The position numbers and the translations under genes are program-made. A stretch of 64,000 nt of DNA. Origin: Strigamia acuminata. Lineage: Eukaryota; Arthropoda; Chilopoda; Geophilomorpha; Linotaeniidae. Within the stretch, counting starts at the first letter, position 1. Each line of letters opens with the position of its first letter. The stretch is from assembly GCA_949358305.1 (NCBI GenBank), contig OX442318.1, positions 916,501 through 980,500 on the forward strand. Reading direction: 5' to 3'. Of this stretch, positions 46,372 to 58,600 are shown piece after piece. The notes beneath the pieces were generated by a model that was given only the letters and a program-made list of their open reading frames with translations, had not been told where the DNA came from and searched no databases.

Positions 46372-46983
46372 TTATTTGTTGATTTTTAATTGATTTAATC
46401 GTTTTCTGTTTGTTTTTGCTGGTTTTTAATCGATTTTTCTGTATTTTTGGTCAATTTTTACCAATTGTAATTGTTATTTGTCATTCTGAATTGATTATTG
46501 TCCGATTTTATTCGATTATTGTCAGATTTCAGTCGATTTTTGTCGATTTCTAATCAATGTTTATACATTTCTTATCAAGTTTTGTATATTTTTGTTGATT
46601 TTTAATCATATTTGTTCCTTTTTAATCAAAGTCGAAAACGAGTTGTAAATGCGTTCGTATGCGACGCGAACGCGTATTGGAGTCGATTCCAAGTTCGTAT
46701 TCCATCGCGAACGCGCATTTGAGACGTAAACGAGTTTATCTTTTTCACTCTCGCTTGATCCCCCTTTATCGCGCCTCATTGCTCCTGTGAAAAAAAATAT
46801 ATGAGAATGCACAGAAATGAACCTTCCAATACTTACATGAAAATTGGCAACCTTGACACAAAACAGTCTATCGACACTCCCAACACCACCCCGGACATTT
46901 TTCGGAAGAGTTTGGTCCACCCGGAATCCGCAGAATAGTCTCCCCCGAAATGCGGATTTCGCGGACGCCAATCCGCGAAAAGG
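46372..46983. repeat. Shared right-end block, first copy
   Basis: Matches 52278-52889 at a spacing of 5906 bp with few changes. The left part is TTTTTAATCGATTTTT-like, related in inverted form to 40310-40500. The right part has AAATGCGGATTTCGCGG and ends CCGCGAAAAGG directly before TTAA (46984-46987). A 121-codon minus frame exists in both copies but matches nothing I recognise. Confidence 0.7.
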
Positions 46984-46987
46984 TTAA

Positions 46988-47336
46988 TTATTGTGTAATT
47001 GTTGGTTTTCAAGCCCGTTTTTTAACAATAACTTTATTTGAAGTGCCTATTGTTTCAGGCACGTGCTTCCACGTGCCTTTTATTGTTGAGCAATTTCTTG
47101 GGCAGTTGCGCTCCTGTTGCTAGCATTGCCGCGCGTTCTCCGCGCGCGTACTTGCGTTTCGCATCACACACATTCGGATTCGATGGCCTATCGCGGCGGC
47201 ACATTGTGTGGCATAGCGCGGCACGTTGCAATTGCTAATGCTACGGTCGACGGCGATTCGCATGCGCTATCCGCTGCATCAAACCCCAAATACCGAAAAA
47301 AAATCGCAGAAAACACTAATCCCGACCCAAAAACCG
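46988..47336. repeat. Junction made of internal repeat pieces
   Basis: Repeats 43179-43420 and then jumps at about 47238 to DNA equivalent to 41753 onward. A deletion or template switch therefore joined two non-adjacent parts of the repeat. Confidence 0.75.
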
Positions 47337-49120
47337 CCAAAATTACCCTCAACACACGCCAACAACCTTCCACCACTTAAATTACACCGGAAAAAAACAA
47401 TTTCAAACCGAAAAATCAACAAAAAAGGCCAAAAAAATATTGCAAACAAAGAGAAAAGATCAATTATCGAGGCAAATCCCCACCACAAAACAACGCATCG
47501 CCGGTATACACTTAAGCGTACAGTGCACAACACTACTGTTTATTTTCAATAATCCAATAAATAAAATTTGAAACAAAGTTGAGTGGAATTGTACGTTTCT
47601 TGTATATTAAAGTTTTTATTTTGTTTGTTTACACTTAATTTTTTTTTTCCATCATAGAATGGCGACTCGATACTTTTGTAGCTCGAATTCACTTCGTAAA
47701 CGTGGTCGGTGTTCATCACGCGTCAATGCGCTCGTGCAATAGTATAGGCGCGCATACGATTTGATGCGCGCAAAACTTGCAAAACTTGCACGGAATTTGG
47801 GCAATTTTTGACAAATTTCAGCAGATTTTTGCCTGTATTTGACAAATTTCAGAAGATTTTTTGCCTATATTTGACAAATTTCAGAAGATTTCCTCAATCC
47901 TCAAACATTTGCTGAAATTTCTCATAAAATTTCTAAAATTAATTGAAATTTGTCTGAAATTTGTCTGGAATTTGTCAAATATTGTCAAAAATCCGTGGAA
48001 ATTTGTCAAATACTGGCAAAAATCCATGTAAATTTGTCAAAAATTGCCATAATTCGGTGCAAATTGTGTTAGATATTGGAAAAATTTATTTTAACGCTTC
48101 CAACGCGCCAGTAAATCGCGCGTGCACACGCATGGATTTTTCGTCATAGTTGGATGCGCGCAAACCTCACGTAACTTGCGCCAAAATTTGGCAATTTTTG
48201 ACAAATTTCAGCAGATTTTTGCCAGTATTTGACAAATTTCCACTGATTTTTGACAATATTTGACCCAACAACTGCGCCACGTTCCAGGCGCCGGTTTAGG
48301 CATTTTAGACCCGTTTTAGACCGTTTTAGATGGCGAAAACGTTCTCTCCATCATTTTCTACCCCTGGGTGAGGTTTTCAGCGTTCATGATTGATGAAAAA
48401 GCTGTTTTCTAACTAGCTGTCCCATTGCTAGTTTTGGCGTCAGGTTTTAGCAACCTTCCGATCCGACTCTGTCGTCTGCACGACCTCCAAGACTGTTTTA
48501 GGGTTAATTTGAGTCAAATAATTCATTCTGGGGGTTGTTTTGGGTTTTTTACAAGTGTGTTTTTGTAGTTTTTATTGGTTTCAAACATTGTCAATTCTTT
48601 ATACAAGTGTAACTTTCATTTCTCTGTATTTTGAGAACTTTGCATTGCAGCAAAGTTCATTTCTTGCCCCTTAATTATTGTGTAATTGTTGGTTTTCAAG
48701 CCCGTTTTTTAACAATAACTTTATTTGAAGTGCCTATTGTTTCAGGCACGTGCTTCCACGTGCCTTTTATTGTTGAGCAATTTCTTGGGCAGTTGCGCTC
48801 CTGTTGCTAGCATTGCCGCGCGTTCTCCGCGCGCGTACTCGCGCGTTTCGCATCACACACATTCGGGTTCAATGGCCTATCGCGGCGGCACATTGTGTGG
48901 CATAGCGCGGCACGTTGCAATTACGTGACGTGGCACGTTGCTGTTACGTGACGCGATAGCCAGTATTTAAGCAGGGGATTCCATCATCGTTTACACAAAT
49001 GCGCATTGCAACGTGGAGGCGCATTCGAGTCCTTTTCCCAAGCGTTGAAAAAGGACAAAACTCGTATTCGATTCGAAAGCGAATCGAATACGATTTTTGT
49101 CCTTTTTCAACGCAAAATTG

Positions 49121-49486
49121 TATTCGACTCGTTTTCGAGTCGAATACGAGTTTTGCCCTTCTTCAACGCGAAATCGTATTCGACTCGTTTTCGAGTCGAA
49201 TACGAGTTTTGCCCTTCTTCAACGCGAAATTGTATTCGACTCGTTTTCGAGTCGAATACGAGTTTTGCCCTTCTTCAACGCGAAATCGTATTCGACTCGT
49301 TTTCGAGTCGAATACGAGTTTTGCCCTTCTTCAACGCGAAATCGTATTCGACTCGTTTTCGAGTCGAATACGAGTTTTGCCCTTCTTCAACGCGAAATCG
49401 TATTCGACTCGTTTTCGAGTCGAATACGAGTTTTGCCCTTCTTCAACGCGAAATCGTATTCGACTCGTTTTCGAGTCGAATACGAG
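49121..49486. repeat. 56-bp hairpin repeat array, palindrome 2 left arm
   Basis: About 6.5 units identical in design to 43625-43990. Confidence 0.9.
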
Positions 49487-50378
49487 ATAGTCGATGACCC
49501 GTTCCCGGACTTTGACTCGTATTCGAGATGTATTCGAGATGTATTCGAATCGTATTCGAGTCGTATTCGAGATGGTCGATGATTTCCACTCGCTCGTATA
49601 CGCGTTGTATACGAGCTCGTATTTTGATCGTAATCGTAAACGAATCGTTTACAAGTCGTATACAAGTTGTATACGACGTGTATACACCTCGTATACGAAC
49701 GAAGTTTGGAAAATCCACCGGATACTTACTACGACATGAAAACACATAGTAGTCACATACGTCTTATTTGGAAATTGTGTTTTCACAAACTTCGTTCGTA
49801 TACGAGGTGTATACACGTCGTATACAACTTGTATACGACTTGTAAACGTTTCGTTTACGATTACGATCAAAATACGAGCTCGTATACAACGCGTATACGA
49901 GTCGAATACGAATCGAATTCGAGTCGTATTCGAGATGGTCGATGATTTCCACTCGCTCGTATACGCGTTGTATACGAGCTCGTATTTTGATCGTAATCGT
50001 AAACGAATCGTTTACAAGTCGTATACAAGTTGTATACGACGTGTATACACCTCGTATACGAACGAAGTTTGTGAAAACACAATTTCCAAATAAGACGTAT
50101 GTGACTACTATGTGTTTTCATGTCGTAGTAAGTATCCGGTGGATTTTCCAAACTTCGTTCGTATACGAGGTGTATACACGTCGTATACAACTTGTATACG
50201 ACTTGTAAACGATTCGTTTACGATTACGATCAAAATACGAGCTCGTATACAACGCGTATACGAGCGAGTGGAAATCATCGACCATCTCGAATACGACTCG
50301 AATACGATTCGAATACATCTCGAATACATCTCGAATACGAGTCGTACGAGTCAAAGTCCGGGAACGGGTCATCGACTA

Positions 50379-50801
50379 TCTCGTATTCGACTCGAAAACG
50401 AGTCGAATACGATTTCGCGTTGAAGAAGGGCAAAACTCGTATTCGACTCGAAAACGAGTCGAATACGATTTCGCGTTGAAGAAGGGCAAAACTCGTATTC
50501 GACTCGAAAACGAGTCGAATACGATTTCGCGTTGAAGAAGGGCAAAACTCGTATTCGACTCGAAAACGAGTCGAATACGATTTCGCGTTGAAGAAGGGCA
50601 AAACTCGTATTCGACTCGAAAACGAGTCGAATACAATTTCGCGTTGAAGAAGGGCAAAACTCGTATTCGACTCGAAAACGAGTCGAATACGATTTCGCGT
50701 TGAAGAAGGGCAAAACTCGTATTCGACTCGAAAACGAGTCGAATACGATTTCGCGTTGAAGAAGGGCAAAACTCGTATTCGACTCGAAAACGAGTCGAAT
50801 A
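50379..50801. repeat. 56-bp hairpin repeat array, palindrome 2 right arm
   Basis: Inverted array with about 7.5 units, one more than the left arm, showing that unit number varies. Confidence 0.9.
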
Positions 50802-52277
50802 CAATTTTGCGTTGAAAAAGGACAAAAATCGTATTCGATTCGCTTTCGAATCGAATACGAGTTTTGTCCTTTTTCAACGCTTGGGAAAAGGACTCGAATG
50901 CGCCTCCACGTTGCAATGCGCATTTGTGTAAACGATGATGGAATCCCCTGCTTAAATACTGGCTATCGCGTCACGTAACAGCAACGTGCCACGTCACGTA
51001 ATTGCAACGTGCCGCGCTATGCCACACAATGTGCCGCCGCGATAGGCCATTGAACCCGAATGTGTGTGATGCGAAACGCGCGAGTACGCGCGCGGAGAAC
51101 GCGCGGCAATGCTAGCAACAGGAGCGCAACTGCCCAAGAAATTGCTCAACAATAAAAGGCACGTGGAAGCACGTGCCTGAAACAATAGGCACTTCAAATA
51201 AAGTTATTGTTAAAAAACGGGCTTGAAAACCAACAATTACACAATAATTAAGGGGCAAGAAATGAACTTTGCTGCAATGCAAAGTTCTCAAAATACAGAG
51301 AAATGAAAGTTACACTTGTATAAAGAATTGACAATGTTTGAAACCAATAAAAACTACAAAAACACACTTGTAAAAAACCCAAAACAACCCCCAGAATGAA
51401 TTATTTGACTCAAATTAACCCTAAAACAGTCTTGGAGGTCGTGCAGACGACAGAGTCGGATCGGAAGGTTGCTAAAACCTGACGCCAAAACTAGCAATGG
51501 GACAGCTAGTTAGAAAACAGCTTTTTCATCAATCATGAACGCTGAAAACCTCACCCAGGGGTAGAAAATGATGGAGAGAACGTTTTCGCCATCTAAAACG
51601 GTCTAAAACGGGTCTAAAATGCCTAAACCGGCGCCTGGAACGTGGCGCAGTTGTTGGGTCAAATATTGTCAAAAATCAGTGGAAATTTGTCAAATATAGG
51701 CAAAAATCTGCTGAAATTTGTCAAAAATTGACCAAATTCCGTGCAAGTTTTGCAAGTTTTGTGCGCATCAAGCCATGCGCGCCTATACTATTGCACGAGC
51801 GCATTGACGCGTGATGAAAACCGACCACGTTTACGAAGTGAATTCGAGCTACAAAAGTATCAAATCGCCATTCTAGTATGGAACAAAAAAAATTAAGTGG
51901 AAACAAACAAAATAAAAACTTTAATATACGAGAAACGTACAATTCCACTCAACTTTGTTTCAAATTTTATTTATTGGATCATTAAAAATAAACAGTAGTG
52001 TTGTGCACTGTACACTTAAATGTATACCGCAGTACAAGTACCGCGGTCCCGGTACTGCACCGGTACACGTGAAAACGCGAGTTTCTCAAATTTAAAAAGT
52101 TGATGTCGGCGGCGATGCGTTGTTTTGTGGTGAGAATTTGCCTCGAGAATTGATCTTATCTCTTTGTTTGCAATATTTTTTTTGGCATTCTTTGTTGATT
52201 TTTCGGTTTGAATTTGTTTTTTTCCGGTGTAATTTGAGTGGTGGAAGGTTGTTGGGGTGTGTTGAGGGCAATTTTGG

Positions 52278-52889
52278 TTATTTGTTGATTTTTAATTGAT
52301 TTAATCGTTTTCTGTTTGTTTTTGCTGGTTTTTAATCGATTTTTCTGTATTTTTGGTCAATTTTTACCAATTGTAATTGTTACTTGTCATTCTGAATTGA
52401 TTATTGTCCGATTTTATTCGATTATTGTCAGATTTCAGTCGATTTTTGTCGATTTCTAATCAATGTTTATACATTTCTTATCAAGTTTTGTATATTTTTG
52501 TTGATTTTTAATCATATTTGTTCCTTTTTAATCAAAGTCGAAAACGAGTTGTAAATGCGTTCGTATGCGACGCGAACGCGTATTGGAGTCGATTCCAAGT
52601 TCGTATTCCATCGCGAACGCGCATTTGAGACGTAAACGAGTTTATCTTTTTCACTCTCGCTTGATCCCCCTTTATCGCGCCTCATTGCTCCTGTGAAAAA
52701 AAATATATGAGAATGCACAGAAATGAACCTTCCAATACTTACATGAAAATTGGCAACCTTGACACAAAACAGTCTATCGACACTCCCAACACCACCCCGG
52801 ACATTTTTCGGAAGAGTTTGGTCCACCCGGAATCCGCAGAATAGTCTCCCCCGAAATGCGGATTTCGCGGACGCCAATCCGCGAAAAGG
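52278..52889. repeat. Shared right-end block, second copy
   Basis: As 46372-46983, but the end CCGCGAAAAGG runs straight into Gypsy coding sequence at 52890 with no TTAA. Confidence 0.7.
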
Positions 52890-53151
52890 GTATACGAATT
52901 TCGAGGTGCAGACCGATCATCAGGCATTAAGTTGGTTGATGAAGTTAAAAGAACCATCCGGCAGACTCGCCAGATGGCAACTCGAACTCATGGCGTGCGA
53001 CATAACGATAACATATCGCCCCGGAAAATTCAATCAGGTAGCCGACGCGTTATCGCGAGCCCCGGCGTCCGACCCCCATGGTCCGGACGACGACGGCGAA
53101 GACGATTCGCGTCTATTGTCCGACGCCCAGACGGATTTGGCGCCTTCGTAA
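52890..53151 (+). pseudogene. Truncated Gypsy RNase H
   Basis: Starts abruptly at the junction and reads FEVQTDHQALSWLMKL and YRPGKFNQVADALSR, the C-terminal RNase H part of Gypsy pol. Protease, reverse transcriptase and the first RNase H half are absent. The frame ends at 53151, and the integrase continues in another frame, so a frameshift separates them. Confidence 0.9.
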
Positions 53152-54883
53152 AGCGAACGAATTACCCGTGATGGAGCCCGCTGATAAAACTTTTTGTGGT
53201 TTCTGGACTCGAACGTACCAGCCAGCTGGAGCGACCGACGCGAAGACGGAGGCAGCCCCTCCAGTCGTCCAAGAGACCCCAAAAACTCTGCTGCGAGCCT
53301 TCACGGCCACAATAGAAAAGAAAACGCAATACGCACCGCCAACAAGACTCGAGTTCATCGAACATCAGGCGACCGACGCCAAATGTCAGATAATGACTCG
53401 ATTCCTAGAAAAAGGGGAATATCCGGTCGACATGACAAATCCTCATCGCAGAAAGCAATTTGCTAAGGAAGCCACCAGCTACCTGATAGACGACGGGTTG
53501 TTACTGAAATACCACCCGACGTTTCAGGATGACCTTAGCGGAGCGGGAAACGCGATAAAAGTGGTGGTGCCTGTCTCGCTACACACCCGATTGCTGTGGC
53601 TAATGCACGGGCACCCACTCGCTAGCCACGCCGGCGTAGCGAGGACTTTGTACCGCGTGAAACAGATCTTTTTTTGGCCCGGAGCCCGCCAAAAAATAAC
53701 GAAATTTATTCGTCACTGCTCCCGGTGCCAAGCATGTCGACCTCGCGACAAAGTGGCCAGAAACACAATGTCTCTCGGCCCCTATGCTCCCTTTGAGTGT
53801 TGGAGTGTTGATTTGATGGGCCCCAAGCCCACAACAAGCAACCGCAACATGTATATACTTGTAATTATGGACGTAGCGACCCGTTGGCCCGAATTATACG
53901 CCCTCGCGAAGCCCTCGGCGGAAAATATCGCCGAGTGCCTTTACGACGTGGCGTTGCGATTTGGGTTTCCCCGGAAGCTCATTTCCGACAACGGGCCCCA
54001 ATTCAGGTCCAAAATATACAAGGAGTTCTGCAAGAAATTTAAGATGGAGATTTCAAACACCTCCACTTATAACCCTCAAACGAACCCCGTAGAAAGGTTA
54101 AACAAAGACGTGAAATACGCTTTGACGGTGTTCACCGATGTACACAATCGGTGGGACGAATATCTACGTGAGATAGCGTTCAGCATTCGCTCCACCGTAT
54201 CAAGAACACGCGACTTCTCACCGGCGTTCCTCAATTTCGCCCGCGAACTGAGAATGCCGTGGGACCCGCGAGTTGCGGAGGCAGTGAATGTCCTGGACCC
54301 CGCTAACCCACACGAGTACGTATGTCGTTTGGAACAGACAATTTCCGACACATACCAGCACCTAATGACTCACATTTTCGACCTACGAGAAAGAGTCGCA
54401 GAAAAAGAAGGTGAATTAGATTTCACGAATTTCAAGGTCAACGACCTAGTGTGGAAGGAAACACACATATTATCAAATGCTGCAAGGGGCATCGCCGCGG
54501 GTCTGGCCGACAAAAGGGACGGACCCTATGTAATTGTGGCAGAACACGGCGGCAACGCCTACCAATTGCGCAGATTAACAGATAATAAAAATTTCCAGTC
54601 GATCAACGGCCGGGAATTAAAACCATATTTACCAGAATTTTGCCAAGAAATATGGCTGGAAGGTCAGACGCACAGCGGCCAAGGTGGCACAGTGGTCGAC
54701 ACATTCCAAAATAACAACGAAATTAGCGAAGAAGCAGACGAAGAAGAAGTAAACAATACCGCAACATCGGAGATGAGCGACCAAGTGGGAGCCGATACCA
54801 CTCGCGAGCAAAAACGCAACCTTCGACCGCGAAAATCGAAGAATCCGTTCATCCAAGACGGAAAAATCACCGGGAGAAACTAA
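53078..54883 (+). CDS. Gypsy integrase fragment
   Basis: 601-codon frame, of which roughly the first 60 are out-of-frame overlap with RNase H. The zinc-binding site is H179/H184...C214/C217. The catalytic core has D245 (CWSVDLMGP), D304 (ISDNGPQF) and E339 (NPQTNPVERLNKD). A C-terminal GPY module (GPYVIVAEHGGNAYQLRRL) and a basic/acidic tail follow. Catalytic residues are intact, but the protein cannot be made as a normal pol product from this locus. Base composition is higher in GC than the surrounding repeats. The element is distinct from the Gypsy copy at 4726-10446. Confidence 0.9.
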   Translation: MVRTTTAKTIRVYCPTPRRIWRLRKANELPVMEPADKTFCGFWTRTYQPAGATDAKTEAAPPVVQETPKTLLRAFTATIEKKTQYAPPTRLEFIEHQATDAKCQIMTRFLEKGEYPVDMTNPHRRKQFAKEATSYLIDDGLLLKYHPTFQDDLSGAGNAIKVVVPVSLHTRLLWLMHGHPLASHAGVARTLYRVKQIFFWPGARQKITKFIRHCSRCQACRPRDKVARNTMSLGPYAPFECWSVDLMGPKPTTSNRNMYILVIMDVATRWPELYALAKPSAENIAECLYDVALRFGFPRKLISDNGPQFRSKIYKEFCKKFKMEISNTSTYNPQTNPVERLNKDVKYALTVFTDVHNRWDEYLREIAFSIRSTVSRTRDFSPAFLNFARELRMPWDPRVAEAVNVLDPANPHEYVCRLEQTISDTYQHLMTHIFDLRERVAEKEGELDFTNFKVNDLVWKETHILSNAARGIAAGLADKRDGPYVIVAEHGGNAYQLRRLTDNKNFQSINGRELKPYLPEFCQEIWLEGQTHSGQGGTVVDTFQNNNEISEEADEEEVNNTATSEMSDQVGADTTREQKRNLRPRKSKNPFIQDGKITGRN

Positions 54884-55286
54884 AAAAGAAAGAAAATGGT
54901 CGAAATATGTGATTGCGGCGTCGTAAAATTGAAGAAATTCACTTACGAGAGCTGCAACGCATGTCGAGACATAAAATTCGACTAAGTCCGAACTTCGTCG
55001 TCAGTTATCACCGTCAATATCGAAAAGCGAGATTGCTTGACGTATCGGTCGAAACCCCGTAGCGTAACATGCGCACGGCTCGATCGCATGCGTCGGCCCT
55101 GTAGCTCTACACTCGCACGGACAAGTCTCGTACCGTACGAGACGCGTCCGTGACCCATAATCCTCTGCGCCGGTCGGTTCCACTTCCGTTTGTTTTCTTG
55201 AAAGCAAAAGCACGCGTTCTCTCTCTTTCACCGTGAAAGTAGAGAAAACCTCTTTCTTTCAAGTTGAGCAATCTGGGTTTTTCTTT
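54884..55286. other. Post-integrase region, possible promoter or leader
   Basis: GC-richer DNA with a short inverted repeat (CTCGTACCGTACGAGACGCG) near 55128 and pyrimidine-rich runs near 55215-55260. It lies upstream of the small ORF at 55287. No LTR was recognised. Confidence 0.35.
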
Positions 55287-55581
55287 ATGGCCGATCGACG
55301 CAACCCGAGAATTGACCCCGACGCCTCGTCCTCCAGAGACGAGAGCGAAGGATTGGTCATCGAGGCGGAGGAGGAAGATTGGGATGAGCCGGAGCAACAA
55401 CAACTACAGGTAACATAAGATCTTCCCGTAAGATCGAAAATGTAATCCGCCGACATCCGACACCATGTCGGATTGTGGCGCGTGATAACTTGACTGATGA
55501 ATTCTTTTTATATTTATTTGTTGATTTCGGTAGAATCGGAGCTCGGACGCGGAAACCTTTTTCGTGCTCGAAGATCTCTGA
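55287..55581 (+). CDS. Possible two-exon small acidic protein
   Basis: Exon 55287-55409 begins MADRRNPRIDPDASSSRDES and ends at CAG|gtaaca. After a 124-bp intron ending ggtag|, exon 55534-55581 adds NRSSDAETFFVLEDL and a stop. Phase 0 is kept. The 56-residue product is rich in Asp, Glu and Gln. Function unknown; it may be an accessory frame of the Gypsy element or the beginning of a gag frame. The unspliced frame stops just after the donor, which makes splicing attractive but unproven. Confidence 0.35.
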
Positions 55582-55651
55582 TCTCCAAACCAAGACAAAG
55601 GAATTGTTTGCCAAGATGGCGTCGCTAAAACTCAGAAAAAACTAAAAACTT

Positions 55652-58600
55652 TAACCTTATGGCGCGCATGCGGATTTCTCGGAGTGCGAAAGGGACCCTA
55701 TTTTTAACATTACGGCGGCCTATACCTTGACCCCCTGTTCGCAGTCTCATGGCTGATTTTGCGGATTTCACTTATTTGTATATTCCGCACGATCGCGCGC
55801 GTTTTATCAACCTTGGGAAAGCCGCTTTCTCAAATTTGCAAATTCCACATTGTGTGAACATGCTACAACGCTTCTGTGCGCGTCAATAAAAAAAAAAACC
55901 GATTAGAAATGAAATTCAGGGTTTTGTTAAAATAAAAATTATACAATATAATCAGTCTATAATGCTTCTATAATGCTGTTGGTTTAATCAGCACATTGTA
56001 ATCGTGTGAAAACACGCGCGCTCGCAATAATACATTACCCAATGTACTTGCACTGGCATGGACCCAACAGTGCGCACTTTCCCGTGCGTGCTGCTTGCAC
56101 TATTTACATCAATTGTTGCTCCACAGGTTGCGCGACCTGCCGGGCAGTTAAGACGTACTAGAATAACCTCAGGATTTGATAAAACCTGATTTTTGGATGA
56201 CACTAAGTAAATGGCAGTGAATGTGAGATGTGAGATACACGATGAATTTAATAAAATTTATATTTCCTAATCATGGGATTGGTTTCACGTTTCATAATCC
56301 AACAATTAAGTAGAATATCATTATTGCAATTGATTAAAACAAATTTTTTTTACAAATTCTTTGGTTTTACATTTTAAATTTATTTTCCAATAGTTGGCAC
56401 CATCGCAATTGCTGCGAGTTTAAAACACTGCATTCAGCAGAATTTACTGCACTTTCAAATCAAGGCCAGGCATACCTACTGCAAAGTAATGTATAAACCA
56501 TAAAGAAGCCTTTGATTCGGAATTGCCTGTAGGTAATTCTGCGCTGGTCTCCAATGGAAATGTCCGCGCCGGTCTTCCGTGCACGGGAAGTCCACAGAAA
56601 GTCCGTGCATTCCGTGCGCTGGGAGTCCGTGCGTCGTACCGCGTGATCTTGCATTGTTTTTTGTGGGCTTTTCCTGATTAGGATTACTTCCTTTTTAACT
56701 CTTGAAGAATTAAGTTTGTTTTTTTTGCTCCAAAACGTCCCAAAACGCCTGAAAATCGCGCAACTCGAGGCAAAACATTACAGTGTGTATTCAAATCAAA
56801 ACTAGCTACAAATACATGCTGAAATTAGCTAAATTTTCAAATTTTTTGGCTTTCAAGAAGTAATGGAAACATTTGACATAACGTGGATCAGTTGCATTCA
56901 AAAACTAAAATATTTTGTGTTTTACTTCAATTTTAAACTAAAAATGATGTCATTTCCTGTTTAAACCCCTGTTAAAGCTTGAAATACATTTTAACTAAAA
57001 GAAATAAGTTTGTTTTTTTCTTCGGCAGTGACGTGTACACACGAGCACGCCTGAGAACGCCAAAAAATGCTAAAAAACGCTCAAAAACGCCTGAAAATCG
57101 CGCAACTCGAGGCAAAACATTAATTTTTCATCTTTATTTCAACTTTTGTGACGTTTAAAATTGTGTTCTCATGTTTTTTGCCTCAAGTTGCATTGTCATC
57201 TGGCGTTTTGGAGTGTTTTTATGTGTTCGCAGGCGTTCGCAGGCGTTTTTTGGCGTTGTCACTCACTCAAGTGGCCATTTTTAGCATTTTCCGTAGTAAA
57301 AATGGCCGTTTTTCGTCAAAATGGCCATTTTTAGCCATTTTTCAGAGTAAAAATGTTTTTTTTTCACCGTTTTTATAGTAAAATGGCCATTTTTAGTCGT
57401 TTTTTTAATCAAAAATGGCCGTTTTTATCGTTGAAACGTTATTAAAATGTAACGTTTCAATGGCGTTTTGATCTCGCCTCATTTCCGGTTTTGAAAATTA
57501 ATAAACGCCCCGGCGTTTATTCGAGGCAATACCCAACTTGGGCTTTTATTCGCGTCGCACCGCATCATCATCTCACCTTGCCTCCCGTCTTGAAAATTTA
57601 TAAACGCCCCGGCGTTTATTCAAGGCAAACCATTGTTTATGTAAGTTTTTCCTGATTAGGATTACTTCTTTTAGAAGAAACACGTTTATTTCTTCTCGTT
57701 TAATCTTGAGTCGTGATCTCGCCTCGTTTCTGGTCTTAAAAATTAATAAACACCCCGGCTTTTATTCAAGGCAATACGGTACGTTTATGAAACCCAACTT
57801 GGGCTTTCATTTTAAAAAAAGCGCGTGTTCTTACGTCGAACTAAGAGATACAGGTGAATTAGCAACGCCTAATTTGATTTAATAAATAAAGCAAACAACA
57901 TCTCGCCTCACTTCTGGCGTTTGTTCGAGGCAAGCCATTGTTTTTGCATTTTTTTTCCTGATTAGGGTTACTTCCTTTTTAACTCTTGAAGAAATAAGTA
58001 TTTTTTTTTACTCGGCAGTGACGTGTACGCGCGAGTACGCCTGAGAACGCCAAAAAATACTCCAAAACGCCTGAAAATCGTGCAACTCGAGGCAAAACAT
58101 TAATTGTTTATTTTTGTTTCAACTTTTGTAACGTTTACAATTGTGTTCTCATGTTTTTTGCCTCAAGTTGCATTGTCATTTTGCGTTTTGGGGCGTTTTT
58201 AGGCATTTTTAGGCATTTGCGGGCGTTCTTGGGCGTTTTTTGGCGTTGTCATTCAATCAAATGGCCATTTTTAGCCATTTTTAGCCATTTTTCATAGAAA
58301 AATGGTCATTTTTAGCCGTTTTTCATCCAAAATGGCCGTTTTTCATCCAAAAGGGCCGTTTTTCATCCAAAATGGAATAATTGTTGTGTCCGGATTTTAT
58401 GTCATTTATTGTCTTAATTAAAGTTAACAAAGTGTCTTTAATTTTTGCTTTTCTTGAATTTCAGCTTTTTAGATATTTTTACATATTAAACTTTCATTTT
58501 TTGTGATTTATTAAAAGTTACAATGTTTTCATGAATTTTAGTGTCTATGATATTGATATTATCTTTATTCATTGCTATTTAAAGTTTTATTACTTCTCTG

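Larger units (their letters stand above)
47337..52277. repeat. Giant palindrome 2, nested
   Basis: Left part equals 41841-44219 shifted by 5496 bp. Right part equals the right arm of palindrome 1 shifted by 5906 bp. Between them the spacer occurs twice, near 49706-49790 in forward and near 50068-50150 in inverted orientation, separated by a short arm pair meeting at GAATTC near 49916. The whole is thus symmetric including its spacers. Confidence 0.88.

Noticed and set aside
46606-46971. 121-codon minus frame (also at 52512-52877)
   Set aside because: Present in both copies only because the block is duplicated. No recognisable domain and low-complexity surroundings.
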